Source: Bradyrhizobium sp. Y36 (GTDB taxonomy: Bacteria > Pseudomonadota > Alphaproteobacteria > Rhizobiales > Xanthobacteraceae). From it: a stretch of 64,000 nucleotides of DNA. The notes beneath the pieces were generated by a model. It was given only the letters and a program-made list of their open reading frames with translations, ran no database searches and was not told the DNA's origin. The stretch covers positions 186,001-250,000 of the forward strand of contig NZ_NWTI01000006.1 of assembly GCF_002531575.1 (NCBI RefSeq). The letters run 5' to 3'. The position numbers and the translations under genes are program-made. The stretch's first letter is position 1, and every line of letters begins with the position of its first letter. This document shows positions 16,591 to 25,570 of the stretch, one piece after another.

Positions 16591-17619
16591 ATGAAGAGCA
16601 ATTGGGTCTGGGCCGCCGCGGCGTTGGCACTCTCACTGCCGGTCTCGACATTGCCGGCGCAGGCGCTGGAGTTGAAGGTCGCCGACAGCTTTCCTGCCGG
16701 TCATTACCTCGTCCGCCTGATGCTCAAACCCTGGATGGACGACGTCACCAAGCGCACCAACGGCGCGGTGACCTTCATCTATTATCCGAACCAGCAAATC
16801 GGCAAGGCCGCCGACATGTTGCGCCTGACCCAGGCGGGCGTCGTCGACATCGGCTACATCGGGCCGTCCTACGTCTCCGACAAGATGCCGCTGTCGGAAG
16901 TCGCGCAATTGCCGGGCGCGTTCGCGACCAGCTGCCAAGGCACGCTCGCCTACTGGAAGACCGCGCGCGAAGGTATCCTGGCCAAACAGGAATACGCACC
17001 GAACAAGATCAAGCTGCTGATGGCGGTGGTGCTGCCGCCCTACCAGGTGTGGACCGTCAAGTCGAAAGTGGAAACCATCAAAGACATCCAGGGCCTGAAG
17101 CTGCGCACCACCGGCGGCGCGCAGGACCTGACGCTGCGCGCACTCAATGCCGTTCCGGTGCGCATGGCGGCGCCGGACGCCTATGAGTCGCTGTCGCGCG
17201 GCACGATGGACGGGCTGCTGTTCCCGCTCGATAGCGTCGTGTCCTACGGCCTCGACAAGCTCGTCAAGCACGCCACCGAAGGCGTCAGCTTCGGCAGCTT
17301 CATCGTCGCCTATTCCATCAACCAATCGGTCTGGGACAAGCTGCCCGACGACGTGAAGAAGGCGATGAACGAGGCCTCGGAAGCTATCACGCCCAAGGCC
17401 TGCGCCGACGTCGACAAGGAGGGCGAAACCACCAGGAAGCAGATGCAGGACGAAGGTGTCAGCTTCGATCCGCTTCCGGAGGCGACGCGCGCCGAGATCA
17501 AGGACAAGCTCAAGGGCGTCGGCAAGGAGTGGGCGAGCGGGCTCGACAGCCGCGGCAAGCAGGCATCCGCCGCGCTGAAGGAGTTCGAAGACTTGCTCGC
17601 CGCTGGCGGCGCAAAGTAA
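16591..17619 (+). CDS. TRAP transporter solute-binding protein (DctP type)
   Basis: The 342-residue protein has a signal peptide (about 25 residues ending PAQA) and the DctP fold. Ligand-contact regions resemble those of dicarboxylate TRAP binding proteins, including LKLRTTGGAQDLTLRAL with an Arg in the usual carboxylate-binding place. The start at 16591 follows GTAGGGAGAAAG; the open frame further upstream runs through the promoter region and is not coding. It captures an organic acid in the periplasm for the DctQM membrane pair encoded next. The divergent CoA cluster suggests a C4-C5 dicarboxylate. Confidence 0.9.
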   Translation: MKSNWVWAAAALALSLPVSTLPAQALELKVADSFPAGHYLVRLMLKPWMDDVTKRTNGAVTFIYYPNQQIGKAADMLRLTQAGVVDIGYIGPSYVSDKMPLSEVAQLPGAFATSCQGTLAYWKTAREGILAKQEYAPNKIKLLMAVVLPPYQVWTVKSKVETIKDIQGLKLRTTGGAQDLTLRALNAVPVRMAAPDAYESLSRGTMDGLLFPLDSVVSYGLDKLVKHATEGVSFGSFIVAYSINQSVWDKLPDDVKKAMNEASEAITPKACADVDKEGETTRKQMQDEGVSFDPLPEATRAEIKDKLKGVGKEWASGLDSRGKQASAALKEFEDLLAAGGAK

Positions 17620-17645
17620 CCCGGCGGCAACGAGGGAGGCGCGAG

Positions 17646-18200
17646 GTGATCAAGCGGGCGGGAGATGTGCTCGGCGCGCTGGAGCGCGCGTTGACGGTGA
17701 TCGCGGTGGTGTTCCTGTTCGCGATCATGCTGCTGGTGGTGACCGACGTGTTCATGCGCTACGTGCTGAACCGTCCGTTTGCCTTCACCTACGATCTGAT
17801 CGGACTTTACCTGCTGGCCGGCGTGTTCTTCTTCACGCTGTCGGACGGTCTGCGCGAACATGCGCATGTCGGCGTCGATATCCTGCTGTCGCGGTTTTCG
17901 CCGGCGGGACGGCGGCTGTCCGAGATCGTCACCGCACTCGCCGGCCTGTTCGTGTTCGTCCTGATCTGCAAGGTCGGGTTCGAGCGCGCGCTGGAGAATT
18001 ACGAGCAGCACGACGTGCTGGCCGGCGCGATCGCCTGGCCGACCTGGATCTCGGCGGCCCTCGTGCCGTTCGGCTGCGGCGTGCTGGTGCTGCGGCTGGC
18101 GCTGCAGCTCGTCGGCAATGTGCTGAGCCTTCTCTCCGGGCGCGACCTCTATCCGCTGCCGCCGGTCACCGGCGTCGGTGAAGCACGCAGTTTCGAGTAA
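17646..18200 (+). CDS. TRAP transporter small membrane subunit (DctQ type)
   Basis: The 184-residue protein has four predicted membrane helices, the first being VIAVVFLFAIMLLVVTDVFM, and the RYVLNRPFAFTYDLIG motif typical of DctQ. I place the start at a GTG (17646) because GAGGGAGG lies at 17632-17639; upstream in-frame sequence overlaps the dctP gene and is Arg-rich noise. DctQ pairs with DctM to form the Na+-driven symporter. It lies 26 bases after dctP and 12 before dctM. Confidence 0.9.
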   Translation: MIKRAGDVLGALERALTVIAVVFLFAIMLLVVTDVFMRYVLNRPFAFTYDLIGLYLLAGVFFFTLSDGLREHAHVGVDILLSRFSPAGRRLSEIVTALAGLFVFVLICKVGFERALENYEQHDVLAGAIAWPTWISAALVPFGCGVLVLRLALQLVGNVLSLLSGRDLYPLPPVTGVGEARSFE

Positions 18201-18212
18201 CGGGCGATATCC

Positions 18213-19502
18213 ATGACACCCTTCATCGTTCTCGCCCTGTTGTTCGCCCTGCTTGCGCTCGGCACACCCGTCGGCTTCGCCATGGCCTTTTCCGGTTCGG
18301 TCGGACTGGTCATGGTCGGCGGCTGGTCCACGCTGTTCGGCATATTGCAGACCGCGCCGCTCTCGACCGTCTCCTCCTACGAGCTGATCACAATCCCGAT
18401 GTTCCTGCTGATGGCGGATCTCGTGCTGCTCTCGGGCGTCGCGGACGATCTGTTCAAGACGGCCTCGGCCTGGGTCGGCCGCATCCCCGGCGGCCTCGGC
18501 ATGGCGACAGCGCTCGCCGGCGCCGGCTTCGGCGCGATCTGCGGCACCTCGACGGCATCCGCCGCCACGCTGTCCTCGACCAGCCTGCCTGCGATGATCC
18601 GCCAGGGCTACGAGCCGAAGATGGCCGCGGGCGTGGTCGCGATCTCGGGCACGCTGTCGATGCTGCTGCCGACCAGCGTCGCGCTCGTCATCTTCGGCCT
18701 GCTGGCCGAGGTGAACATCGGCAAGCTCCTCATCAGCGGCATCATCCCGGCGATCCTCGTCACCATCACCATCATGGCGACGATCTATTTCCTGGTCTGG
18801 CAGGATCCCTCGCGCGCGCCGGCCGCGAAGGCGGTGCCGTGGCGCGAAAAGTTCGCGCTGCTGTGGCAGGTCTCGCCGATGGTGGTGCTGTTCTCGATCG
18901 TGACGGGGACGATCTATCTCGGCGTCGCGACGCCGACGGAGGCCTCGGCGTTCGGTGCGTTCGGCGCCTTCCTGCTCGCGATCGTCAAGGGCAAGATCAC
19001 CCCGTCTTCGCTCTATCATACGCTGCTGCGCGCCTGCCACGGCACCTGCATGATCATCATGATCCTCGTCGGCGCCTCGATCTTCGGTTACTTCTTCACG
19101 CTCACCCATGTGACCCAGGACCTGGTCGCCTGGATCGGATCCCTGCCGGCCTCGCGCTGGGTCATCATCACCTTGATCCTGTGCGGCTACATCGTGCTCG
19201 GCTCGTTCATGGACCAGATCGCGATCCTGGTGCTGACCGTGCCGATCGTTCTGCCGCTGATCAAGACGCTCGGCTTCGATCCGATCTGGTTCGGCGTCAT
19301 CAAGATCGTCACCGCGGAGGTCGGCATGATCACGCCGCCAGTGGGGCTGAACTGCTTCATCGTCGCCCGCTACGCCAAGCGGCCGGTGGCGGAGGTGTTC
19401 CACGGCACCTTCCCGCATTTCATCGCGCACCTGATCGCGATCGCGATTTTGGTGGCGTTTCCGTCTATCATCCTCTGGCTGCCCTCGCAGATGGGGCGCT
19501 AG
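18213..19502 (+). CDS. TRAP transporter large permease (DctM type)
   Basis: The 429-residue protein is hydrophobic throughout with about 12 membrane segments and the DctM family features: the GTSTASAATLSS loop, PPVGLNCF near the C-terminus and a re-entrant-loop architecture. It is the substrate-translocating subunit. Third gene of the plus-strand operon, followed 38 bases later by an acyl-CoA dehydrogenase gene. That linkage of uptake with acyl-CoA enzymes suggests the imported acid is activated to a CoA ester. Confidence 0.93.
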   Translation: MTPFIVLALLFALLALGTPVGFAMAFSGSVGLVMVGGWSTLFGILQTAPLSTVSSYELITIPMFLLMADLVLLSGVADDLFKTASAWVGRIPGGLGMATALAGAGFGAICGTSTASAATLSSTSLPAMIRQGYEPKMAAGVVAISGTLSMLLPTSVALVIFGLLAEVNIGKLLISGIIPAILVTITIMATIYFLVWQDPSRAPAAKAVPWREKFALLWQVSPMVVLFSIVTGTIYLGVATPTEASAFGAFGAFLLAIVKGKITPSSLYHTLLRACHGTCMIIMILVGASIFGYFFTLTHVTQDLVAWIGSLPASRWVIITLILCGYIVLGSFMDQIAILVLTVPIVLPLIKTLGFDPIWFGVIKIVTAEVGMITPPVGLNCFIVARYAKRPVAEVFHGTFPHFIAHLIAIAILVAFPSIILWLPSQMGR

Positions 19503-19540
19503 GATCGGAGCTTGCGGCTCCCAAGAAGGAGATCAAGAAC

Positions 19541-20707
19541 ATGGATTTCGCGCTCACCGATCAACAGGAAGCCATCCGCGATGCCATCGCAAAAATCTGC
19601 GAGGGCTTTCCGGACGCCTATTGGCTGAAGAAGGATCACGACGGCGGCTTCCCGCACGACTTCCACAAGGCGCTCGCTGACGCCGGCTGGCTCGGCATCT
19701 GCGTGCCCGAGCAATATGGCGGCTCCGGTCTCGGCATCACCGAAGCTGCGATCATGATGCGCACGATCGCGGAATCGGGCGCTGGCATGTCCGGCGCCTC
19801 CGCGGTCCACATCAACGTGTTCGGTCTCAATCCCGTCGTCGTGTTCGGCACCGAGGAGCAGCGCAAGCGCATGTTGCCGCCGATGGTCGAGGGTCGCGAG
19901 AAGGCGTGCTTCGCCGTCACCGAGCCTAACACGGGGCTCAACACCACCCAGCTCAAGACCCGCGCCGTCGCCAAGAATGACCGCTACATCGTCAACGGCC
20001 AGAAGGTGTGGATTTCGACCGCGCAGGTCGCGCACAAGATCCTGCTGCTGGCGCGCACCACGCCGCTGGAGGAGGTCCGCTCGCCCACCCACGGCCTCAG
20101 CCTGTTCTACACGGATTTCGACCGCACCAGGATCAAGGTCCACGAGATCGAGAAGATGGGCCGCAAGATCGTCGATTCCAACGAGCTGTTCTTCGAGGAC
20201 TTTGAAATTCCGATGGAGGACCGGATCGGCGAGGAAGGCAAGGGCTTCCAGTACATCCTCGAAGGCATGAACCCCGAGCGAATCCTGATCGCCGCGGAAG
20301 CTGTTGGCCTCGGCAAGCTCGCGCTGTCGCGCGCGACCGAATATGCCAAGACGCGCGTTGTCTTCAATCGGCCGATCGGCAAGAATCAGGGCATCCAGCA
20401 CCCGCTCGCGGTGAACTGGGTCGAGCTCGAGGCGGCCTGGTTGATGGTGATGCAGGCGGCCTGGCAATACGACAAGGGCCTGCCCTGCGGCGCCGGCGCC
20501 AACGCCGCGAAGTATTTTGCGGGTGAGGCCGGGTATCATGCTTGCGAGCAGGCGGTGATGACGCATGGCGGGTTCGGCTATGCCAAGGAATTCCACGTCG
20601 AGCGCTACTTGCGTGAAGTGCTGATCCCGCGCATCGCGCCGGTCAGCCCGCAGCTCGCGCTCAGCTTCATCGCGGAAAAGGTTCTGGGGCTCGCCAAGTC
20701 GTACTAG
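19541..20707 (+). CDS. Acyl-CoA dehydrogenase family flavoenzyme
   Basis: The 388-residue protein has the complete acyl-CoA dehydrogenase fold, with FAVTEPNTG and VWISTA FAD contacts and a C-terminal helical domain. The usual C-terminal catalytic Glu (YEGT motif) is absent; that place reads IAPVSPQ. A Glu at residue 246 (NPERI) sits where isovaleryl-CoA and long-chain dehydrogenases carry their base, so catalysis may use that residue. The start at 19541 follows AGAAGGAGA. It lies between a TRAP permease gene and an acyl-CoA ligase gene and probably acts on the imported, activated acid. Confidence 0.88.
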   Translation: MDFALTDQQEAIRDAIAKICEGFPDAYWLKKDHDGGFPHDFHKALADAGWLGICVPEQYGGSGLGITEAAIMMRTIAESGAGMSGASAVHINVFGLNPVVVFGTEEQRKRMLPPMVEGREKACFAVTEPNTGLNTTQLKTRAVAKNDRYIVNGQKVWISTAQVAHKILLLARTTPLEEVRSPTHGLSLFYTDFDRTRIKVHEIEKMGRKIVDSNELFFEDFEIPMEDRIGEEGKGFQYILEGMNPERILIAAEAVGLGKLALSRATEYAKTRVVFNRPIGKNQGIQHPLAVNWVELEAAWLMVMQAAWQYDKGLPCGAGANAAKYFAGEAGYHACEQAVMTHGGFGYAKEFHVERYLREVLIPRIAPVSPQLALSFIAEKVLGLAKSY

Positions 20708-20732
20708 GCTTGCGCGCCCGGGGAGGATCGTC

Positions 20733-22286
20733 GTGAACCTCGCTCATCATCTCCTGCGTGCCGCCAGATCGGACGCGTCGGCGCCGGCCCTGCTGAAGGG
20801 ACTGACTGAGGTCGCCGATTACGGCCGGCTTGCCGCGACCGTGGCCTCGCTTGCGGCGTCGCTGCGGCAGCGTCTTGGGCTCGCTCAGGGCGATCGCGTC
20901 GCACTGCTGATGAAGAACGTGCCCGACTATGTCGCCTGCCTCTATGCCTGCTGGCACGCCGGGCTGGTCGCGGTGCCCATCAACGCCAAGCTGCACCCGC
21001 GCGAGGTCGCGTTCATTCTCGACAATTCCAGTGCGGGGCTCGTGTTCGTGACCGAGGACATGGCGGGCGTCGCGTCGGAGGCACTGGCGCTCGCAACCGT
21101 CAAGCCGCTTGTGATCGAGATCGGCTCGGCCGATCATCGCGCCCTGGAGAAGGCCGACGGTATCGGCATCGCCGATGTCGCGATCGCCGATCCCGCCTGG
21201 ATCTTCTATACCAGCGGCACCACCGGCCGGCCCAAGGGCGCGGTGCTGAGCCATCGAAATCTGCTGGCGATGTCGCTGAATTATCTCGCCGAGATCAATC
21301 CGATCGTCCCGGGCGAGGCGCTGCTGCATGCCGCGCCGATGTCGCACGGCTCCGGTCTCTACATGGTGCCCCATGTGCTCGGCATGGGCGCGCAGATCAT
21401 TCCGGAGAGCGGCCGGTTCGAGCCGGACGAGATCCTGGAGCTGACAAAAAAGCGCGACGGCATCTCGTTCTTTGCCGCACCGACCATGGTGCGGCGGCTG
21501 ACGGTCGCCGCGGAAGCTGCGGGTGCGACCGCGCCGGGGCTGAAGACCATCATCTATGGTGGCGGCCCCATGTATGTCGCCGATTGCAAGGCGGCGCTCG
21601 GCGTGTTCGGTCCGAAGCTGGCACAGATCTACGGCCAAGGCGAGACGCCAATGACCATCACGTATCTGCCGAAGCGCATGCATGCCGAGACCGGGCATCC
21701 CCGCTACGAGGAGCGTCTCGCCTCGGTCGGAATCGCGCAAGGCGTCGTGCAGGTGCGCACGGTGGACGAGACGGGCCGCGACGTTGCGCCTGGCGAGATC
21801 GGCGAGATCATCGTGCGCGGCGATACCGTGATGTCCGGCTATTGGCGGAATCCGGACGCCACCGCGACCACGCTGCGCGACGGCTGGCTCTACACCGGCG
21901 ACATGGGCGCCTTCGATGCCGACGGCTTCCTGACGCTGAAGGACCGCTCCAAGGACGTCATCATCTCCGGCGGCACCAATATCTATCCGCGTGAGGTTGA
22001 GGAAGCGTTGTTGCGGCACGAGGCCGTCGCCGAGGTTTCGGTGATCGGCCGGCCGCACCCGGAGTGGGGCGAGGAAGTGGTGGCGGTCGTCGTCCCCGTC
22101 GCGGGCAGGGCGGTCACGCGCGACGACCTCGACCAGATCTGCAGCGCCTGGATCGCGCGCTTCAAGCGGCCGAAGCACTACTATGCGGCCAGCGAGCTGC
22201 CCAAGAACAGCTACGGCAAGATCGTGAAGACCGAGCTGCGGACGCTGCTGGCTGAGTCCTCCGTGCGCCTCGCGCCGATGGCTTGA
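20733..22286 (+). CDS. Acyl-CoA synthetase (AMP-forming, ANL superfamily)
   Basis: The 517-residue enzyme contains the P-loop YTSGTTGRPKGAVLSH, the adenylate motif YGQGE and the hinge/A8 region GWLYTGDMG and KDRSKDVIISGG, with the C-terminal catalytic Lys in NSYGKIVK. It makes an acyl-CoA from a carboxylic acid, ATP and CoA. The start is a GTG with GGGGAGG 6-12 bases upstream. Its gene lies 25 bases after the acyl-CoA dehydrogenase and 7 before a CoA-transferase-like gene, in one operon with the TRAP transporter. The substrate is likely the imported acid. Confidence 0.9.
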   Translation: MNLAHHLLRAARSDASAPALLKGLTEVADYGRLAATVASLAASLRQRLGLAQGDRVALLMKNVPDYVACLYACWHAGLVAVPINAKLHPREVAFILDNSSAGLVFVTEDMAGVASEALALATVKPLVIEIGSADHRALEKADGIGIADVAIADPAWIFYTSGTTGRPKGAVLSHRNLLAMSLNYLAEINPIVPGEALLHAAPMSHGSGLYMVPHVLGMGAQIIPESGRFEPDEILELTKKRDGISFFAAPTMVRRLTVAAEAAGATAPGLKTIIYGGGPMYVADCKAALGVFGPKLAQIYGQGETPMTITYLPKRMHAETGHPRYEERLASVGIAQGVVQVRTVDETGRDVAPGEIGEIIVRGDTVMSGYWRNPDATATTLRDGWLYTGDMGAFDADGFLTLKDRSKDVIISGGTNIYPREVEEALLRHEAVAEVSVIGRPHPEWGEEVVAVVVPVAGRAVTRDDLDQICSAWIARFKRPKHYYAASELPKNSYGKIVKTELRTLLAESSVRLAPMA

Positions 22287-22293
22287 CGCGGTC

Positions 22294-23538
22294 ATGCCCG
22301 GGAGCGCGGCGCCGATCGATTTCTCCGGCCTGATCCGTGAGGGCGATCTCGTCGTGTGTGGGCAGGCGACGGCCGAGCCTGTCACCCTGACCGTGGCATT
22401 GATGGCGCAGGCGGCGCAGCTTCCGCCGTTTCGCATGATGATCGGGCCGGTGTTCTCCGACACGTTCTCCGCCGCGTGCGCTCCCAACGTGGCGTTCCAG
22501 AGCTACGGCGTGATCGGCAACGCGCGGCGGCTGGCGAGGGCCGGGCGCCTCGATGTGATCCCGAGCAACTACAGCACCTTCTGTGCCGACTTCGCCTCGC
22601 GCCGCCACAGGGCCGATATCGTCCTGGTGCAGCTCGCCGAAGCCGCTGACGGCCGTTTGAGCGCCAGCCTCTCGAACGACTACGTCATCGATGCCGCGCG
22701 CGGTGCGCGTCTCGTGATCGCCGAGATCAATCCGGACGCGCCTTTTACGTTCGGGGCGGAATGGCCGGACCAGGTGCCGATCCATCTGCGTGTAGCCGCG
22801 CGCCGGCCGCCCGTCGAACTGGCTTCGCCGCCGCCTGATGACGTCGCCCGGCGCATCGCCACCCATGCGGCGAGCCTGATCGCGGACGGCAGCACACTGC
22901 AGTTCGGCGTCGGGCGGATTCCGGACGCGATCCTCTCGTCGCTGTCCCATGCGCGCAATCTCGGCATTCATTCCGGCCTGATCAACGATGCCGTCGTCGA
23001 CCTGATCGCGTGCGGCGCGGTGACGAATGCGGAGAAGGGGATCGACGCCGGGATCACGGTCACCAATCAGGTGATCGGCACGCAGCGGCTCTACCGCTTC
23101 GTGCACGAGAACGAGGCGGTCGCGGTGCGGCCGACGTCTTACACGCACGGCCAGAACGTGCTGGCCCGGATCAACCGTCTGGTCGCCATCAATTCGGCGC
23201 TTCAGGTCGGGCTCGACGGCAGCGTCAATTCCGAGACGTTGAGCGGCGTTGCGATCGGCGCGATCGGCGGGCAGCTGGATTTCGTGCGCGGGACCAACGT
23301 CTCGCCGGGAGGACGAGCGATCATCGCGCTGCCGGCGACGGCGTCCGATGGGAGCAGCCGGATCGTTGCCCATGTCGAGACGGTGACGACGCCGCGCGCC
23401 GATGTGGACGCCATCGTCACCGAATGGGGTATTGCGGAGTTGCGCGGCCGCGGCCTTGCCGAGCGGGCGCGCCGCATGATCGCGATCGCCGCGCCCGCGC
23501 ATCGCGATGCGCTGTCGGCGCAGCTTCGCGCGCGCTAG
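22294..23538 (+). CDS. 4-hydroxybutyrate CoA-transferase / acetyl-CoA hydrolase-like protein lacking the catalytic Glu
   Basis: The 414-residue protein follows the family pattern of type I CoA-transferases related to 4-hydroxybutyrate CoA-transferase: PSNYSTFCADF, TLQFGVGRIPDAIL, then GIHSGLINDAVVDL. In characterised members the last segment reads HSE or HTE, and that Glu is the nucleophile that carries CoA. Here residue 228 is Gly. The rest of the family core is kept, so it may have changed chemistry or be inactive. It closes the TRAP / acyl-CoA operon, and a dispersed palindrome follows. Confidence 0.8.
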   Translation: MPGSAAPIDFSGLIREGDLVVCGQATAEPVTLTVALMAQAAQLPPFRMMIGPVFSDTFSAACAPNVAFQSYGVIGNARRLARAGRLDVIPSNYSTFCADFASRRHRADIVLVQLAEAADGRLSASLSNDYVIDAARGARLVIAEINPDAPFTFGAEWPDQVPIHLRVAARRPPVELASPPPDDVARRIATHAASLIADGSTLQFGVGRIPDAILSSLSHARNLGIHSGLINDAVVDLIACGAVTNAEKGIDAGITVTNQVIGTQRLYRFVHENEAVAVRPTSYTHGQNVLARINRLVAINSALQVGLDGSVNSETLSGVAIGAIGGQLDFVRGTNVSPGGRAIIALPATASDGSSRIVAHVETVTTPRADVDAIVTEWGIAELRGRGLAERARRMIAIAAPAHRDALSAQLRAR

Positions 23539-23586
23539 GGTGCGATGAGGTCTGGATGAATCGTCATCGCGCTTCAGATTGTTGTT

Positions 23587-23634
23587 TGCGCATGATCCTC
23601 CCGGAAAACCGCTTCGCACGCTTCCGGATCATGC
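23587..23634. repeat. Dispersed palindrome, GAGCATGATC element (copy 2)
   Basis: Arms GCATGATC (23589-23596) and GATCATGC (23626-23633) enclose CCGGAAAACCGCTTCGCACGC and TTCCGG, matching copy 1 at 5227-5275 in order and length. It lies in the 102-base gap between convergent genes, a place where it could end transcription from both. Confidence 0.82.
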
Positions 23635-23640
23635 TTTGGC

Positions 23641-24177
23641 TCAATTCATCATCGCAGCCGTTGGACGCTGGCTCTCGCCGGAGCCGATGATCCCCGGAAG
23701 GTCCGTCGCCTCGCCGGCGATCATGTGCGACATGGCCCAGAACAGATGGGCGAGCCGGGAGAACACCATCCGTTCGCGCTCGGCCGGAACGGTGCCATCG
23801 GGGATCGTCACCGTCTCCAGCCCGACGACTTTCTTGAAGTCGGGCCAGATCGTCATCGACTGCGCGATCACGGAGTAGCAGCGCGGATCGTCCTCGCTCT
23901 CGTCGGGCGCCGGCGACAGGCCCGGATATTGGGTCGGCGTGGCGTAGAATTTGTAGGCGCCATAGCCGAGCTGGAGCAGGAATTTCTCGGGCACGGCGAC
24001 GTCCGCGGCAAAGGACACCAGCCGCGCCTCGCTCAGAACCTCCGGATCGATCGCGCTGAGGTCCGATGCGCGGAGCGCCGAGCAGAACGACAGATCGCGG
24101 TTGTGCTCGCGCAGCAGATTGGCCAGCGGCTGCTGCTGTTGCACGGTGTCGGTGAGCAGAATGATTGTCTTGAGCAT
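23641..24177 (-). CDS. Hypothetical protein, possible degenerate formyltransferase-like domain
   Basis: The 178-residue product begins MLKTIILLTDTVQQQQPLA like a Rossmann-type domain. Its middle contains YGAYKFYATPTQYPGLSPAP. This resembles the formyltransferase-family segment that usually reads AYNFHPGPPEYPG, but the Asn and His used in catalysis are replaced by Lys and Tyr. I therefore suggest a binding-only or repurposed formyltransferase-like fold; this is pattern matching from memory. Third gene of an operon with a HAD protein and a glycosyltransferase-like protein, 13 bases after the latter. Confidence 0.55.
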   Translation of the reverse strand: MLKTIILLTDTVQQQQPLANLLREHNRDLSFCSALRASDLSAIDPEVLSEARLVSFAADVAVPEKFLLQLGYGAYKFYATPTQYPGLSPAPDESEDDPRCYSVIAQSMTIWPDFKKVVGLETVTIPDGTVPAERERMVFSRLAHLFWAMSHMIAGEATDLPGIIGSGESQRPTAAMMN

Positions 24178-24190
24178 CTTGAGGGGTCCC

Positions 24191-25570
24191 TCAGGGGAAG
24201 AGCTGGCGGGCGGTCATCACCGCCTCGTCGGAGGCGTGGCTTGCGAAGAAATCATTGGCGATACGTTGTCCCGGAGCGATCTCCAGGATGCGGTAACGCG
24301 CAAGGCTCGCGGCCTCGCGCGCGGCACCGACATCGTCCTGCCAGGCGCAGAGCGAGAGCTCGAGCCGGCCATACCCGCCGCAATCGGCGGCATAGGCCCC
24401 GGTCACGGCTTCGACGGTCGCCGCCACCGCGCCCGCGTCGCTGGCCGTGACGTCGCGCAGGATCACGGCGATGCCGCTGGTGGTCGCGGCCTTCGAGGTC
24501 ATCACCATGAAGGCGTCGCGGGCACCGGTGCGGCCGGCGCGGCGCGCCGTGCGCACGATGCCCGCAAAGCCGGGATCGGGACCGAGCTCCAGCGTCGTCG
24601 TCTGCTGGTCGTGCAGGATCGTCGCGCGCGAGGCGCCGAGGTCGCCCTTCAGCGCGTGATAGGAGCGCGGCAGCCAGACCGTATCGAGCGGCACCTGCGA
24701 CGATGTCAGGCTCCAGGCCTGGTCCAGCAGATAGCCTTCCCAGATCGCGGGATAGGCGGCGGCCAGCTGTTGCCAGGCGCGAAGCAGCCGTTCCGCATGT
24801 GCGGATCGACCGAGATAGAGCGTCCGTGCCGACATCTCCCAGCGATTCCACTTGTGCAGGGCGACGTCGCAGCCGAGGAAGGAGGGCAGCCGGGGCGCCT
24901 CACGCAGGATGGCAGCGGCATCGACGAACAGCAGCGGTTCGCGATATTTGTTCCACATCCGCACCATGAACTCCGCCTTCTCGAAGCAGAGCAGGCGGTC
25001 GTCGAGCTGGGTGTCGATCGCCTCGATATGGCCGTCGAGCTGCAGGCGTTCGAGCGAATGGCGGAGGCGGAGGGACGCGACGGCGTCGACGCCGCGCGGA
25101 TGACAGGAGACGATCCGCGGCCGGAGGACGGAGGCGCCCGCGGCGGCGAGGAATCTCGCCCAGCCGATGCCGCCCCACCACATCTCGTGCGGGCCGTCGG
25201 CGCCGCAGGGGCCGACGGTGCCGAATTCGGTCAGCTTGGATTTGAGGAAATCGAAGCCGGGATTCTCGCTTCTGGGAATGACGATGGCGCAGGCGGGATT
25301 GAGCGAGCGGTAAAACAGCTCGGCCGCCGCGCCGCTTGGTGGTTCCCTCAGAATGACGACGCCGCCGTGCCGCCCGTCCGGGACGCCATCGAGCGTGGGC
25401 GCACCATACTGCCCAACCAGCCAGCCCAGGCGGTCGTGCTGGGCCCGGCCCAGCCTGACGCCGCCAGCCTGCAGCACCTGATCAAGATTTCCCTGCGTCG
25501 CGTCCCGCAATTCCGTGCCCCCAATTAAGCCCTGGGACTTCAACGGCCGGAGCGACGCGATCAGGCGCAC
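24191..25570 (-). CDS. Putative glycosyltransferase-like protein, 459 residues
   Basis: No single clean motif identifies it. A central stretch (residues about 205-290) has features of nucleotide-diphospho-sugar transferases of the GT8/GT77 kind: LLFVDAAAIL, then a strand ARTLYLGRSAHAERLLRAW, then a WEGYLLDQAWSL motif like the usual DQ pair. The start is GTG at 25570, overlapping the TAG stop of the HAD gene (TAGTG), so the two are coupled. Context beside flagellar genes suggests modification of flagellin or another surface glycan. Alternatives such as a capsule-type sugar enzyme remain open. Confidence 0.5.
   Translation of the reverse strand: MRLIASLRPLKSQGLIGGTELRDATQGNLDQVLQAGGVRLGRAQHDRLGWLVGQYGAPTLDGVPDGRHGGVVILREPPSGAAAELFYRSLNPACAIVIPRSENPGFDFLKSKLTEFGTVGPCGADGPHEMWWGGIGWARFLAAAGASVLRPRIVSCHPRGVDAVASLRLRHSLERLQLDGHIEAIDTQLDDRLLCFEKAEFMVRMWNKYREPLLFVDAAAILREAPRLPSFLGCDVALHKWNRWEMSARTLYLGRSAHAERLLRAWQQLAAAYPAIWEGYLLDQAWSLTSSQVPLDTVWLPRSYHALKGDLGASRATILHDQQTTTLELGPDPGFAGIVRTARRAGRTGARDAFMVMTSKAATTSGIAVILRDVTASDAGAVAATVEAVTGAYAADCGGYGRLELSLCAWQDDVGAAREAASLARYRILEIAPGQRIANDFFASHASDEAVMTARQLFP

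Noticed and set aside
18839..19540. Long in-frame N-terminal extension of the acyl-CoA dehydrogenase
   Set aside because: It overlaps dctM in another frame and is His/Arg/Pro-rich; the family N-terminus and a ribosome site fit the ATG at 19541.
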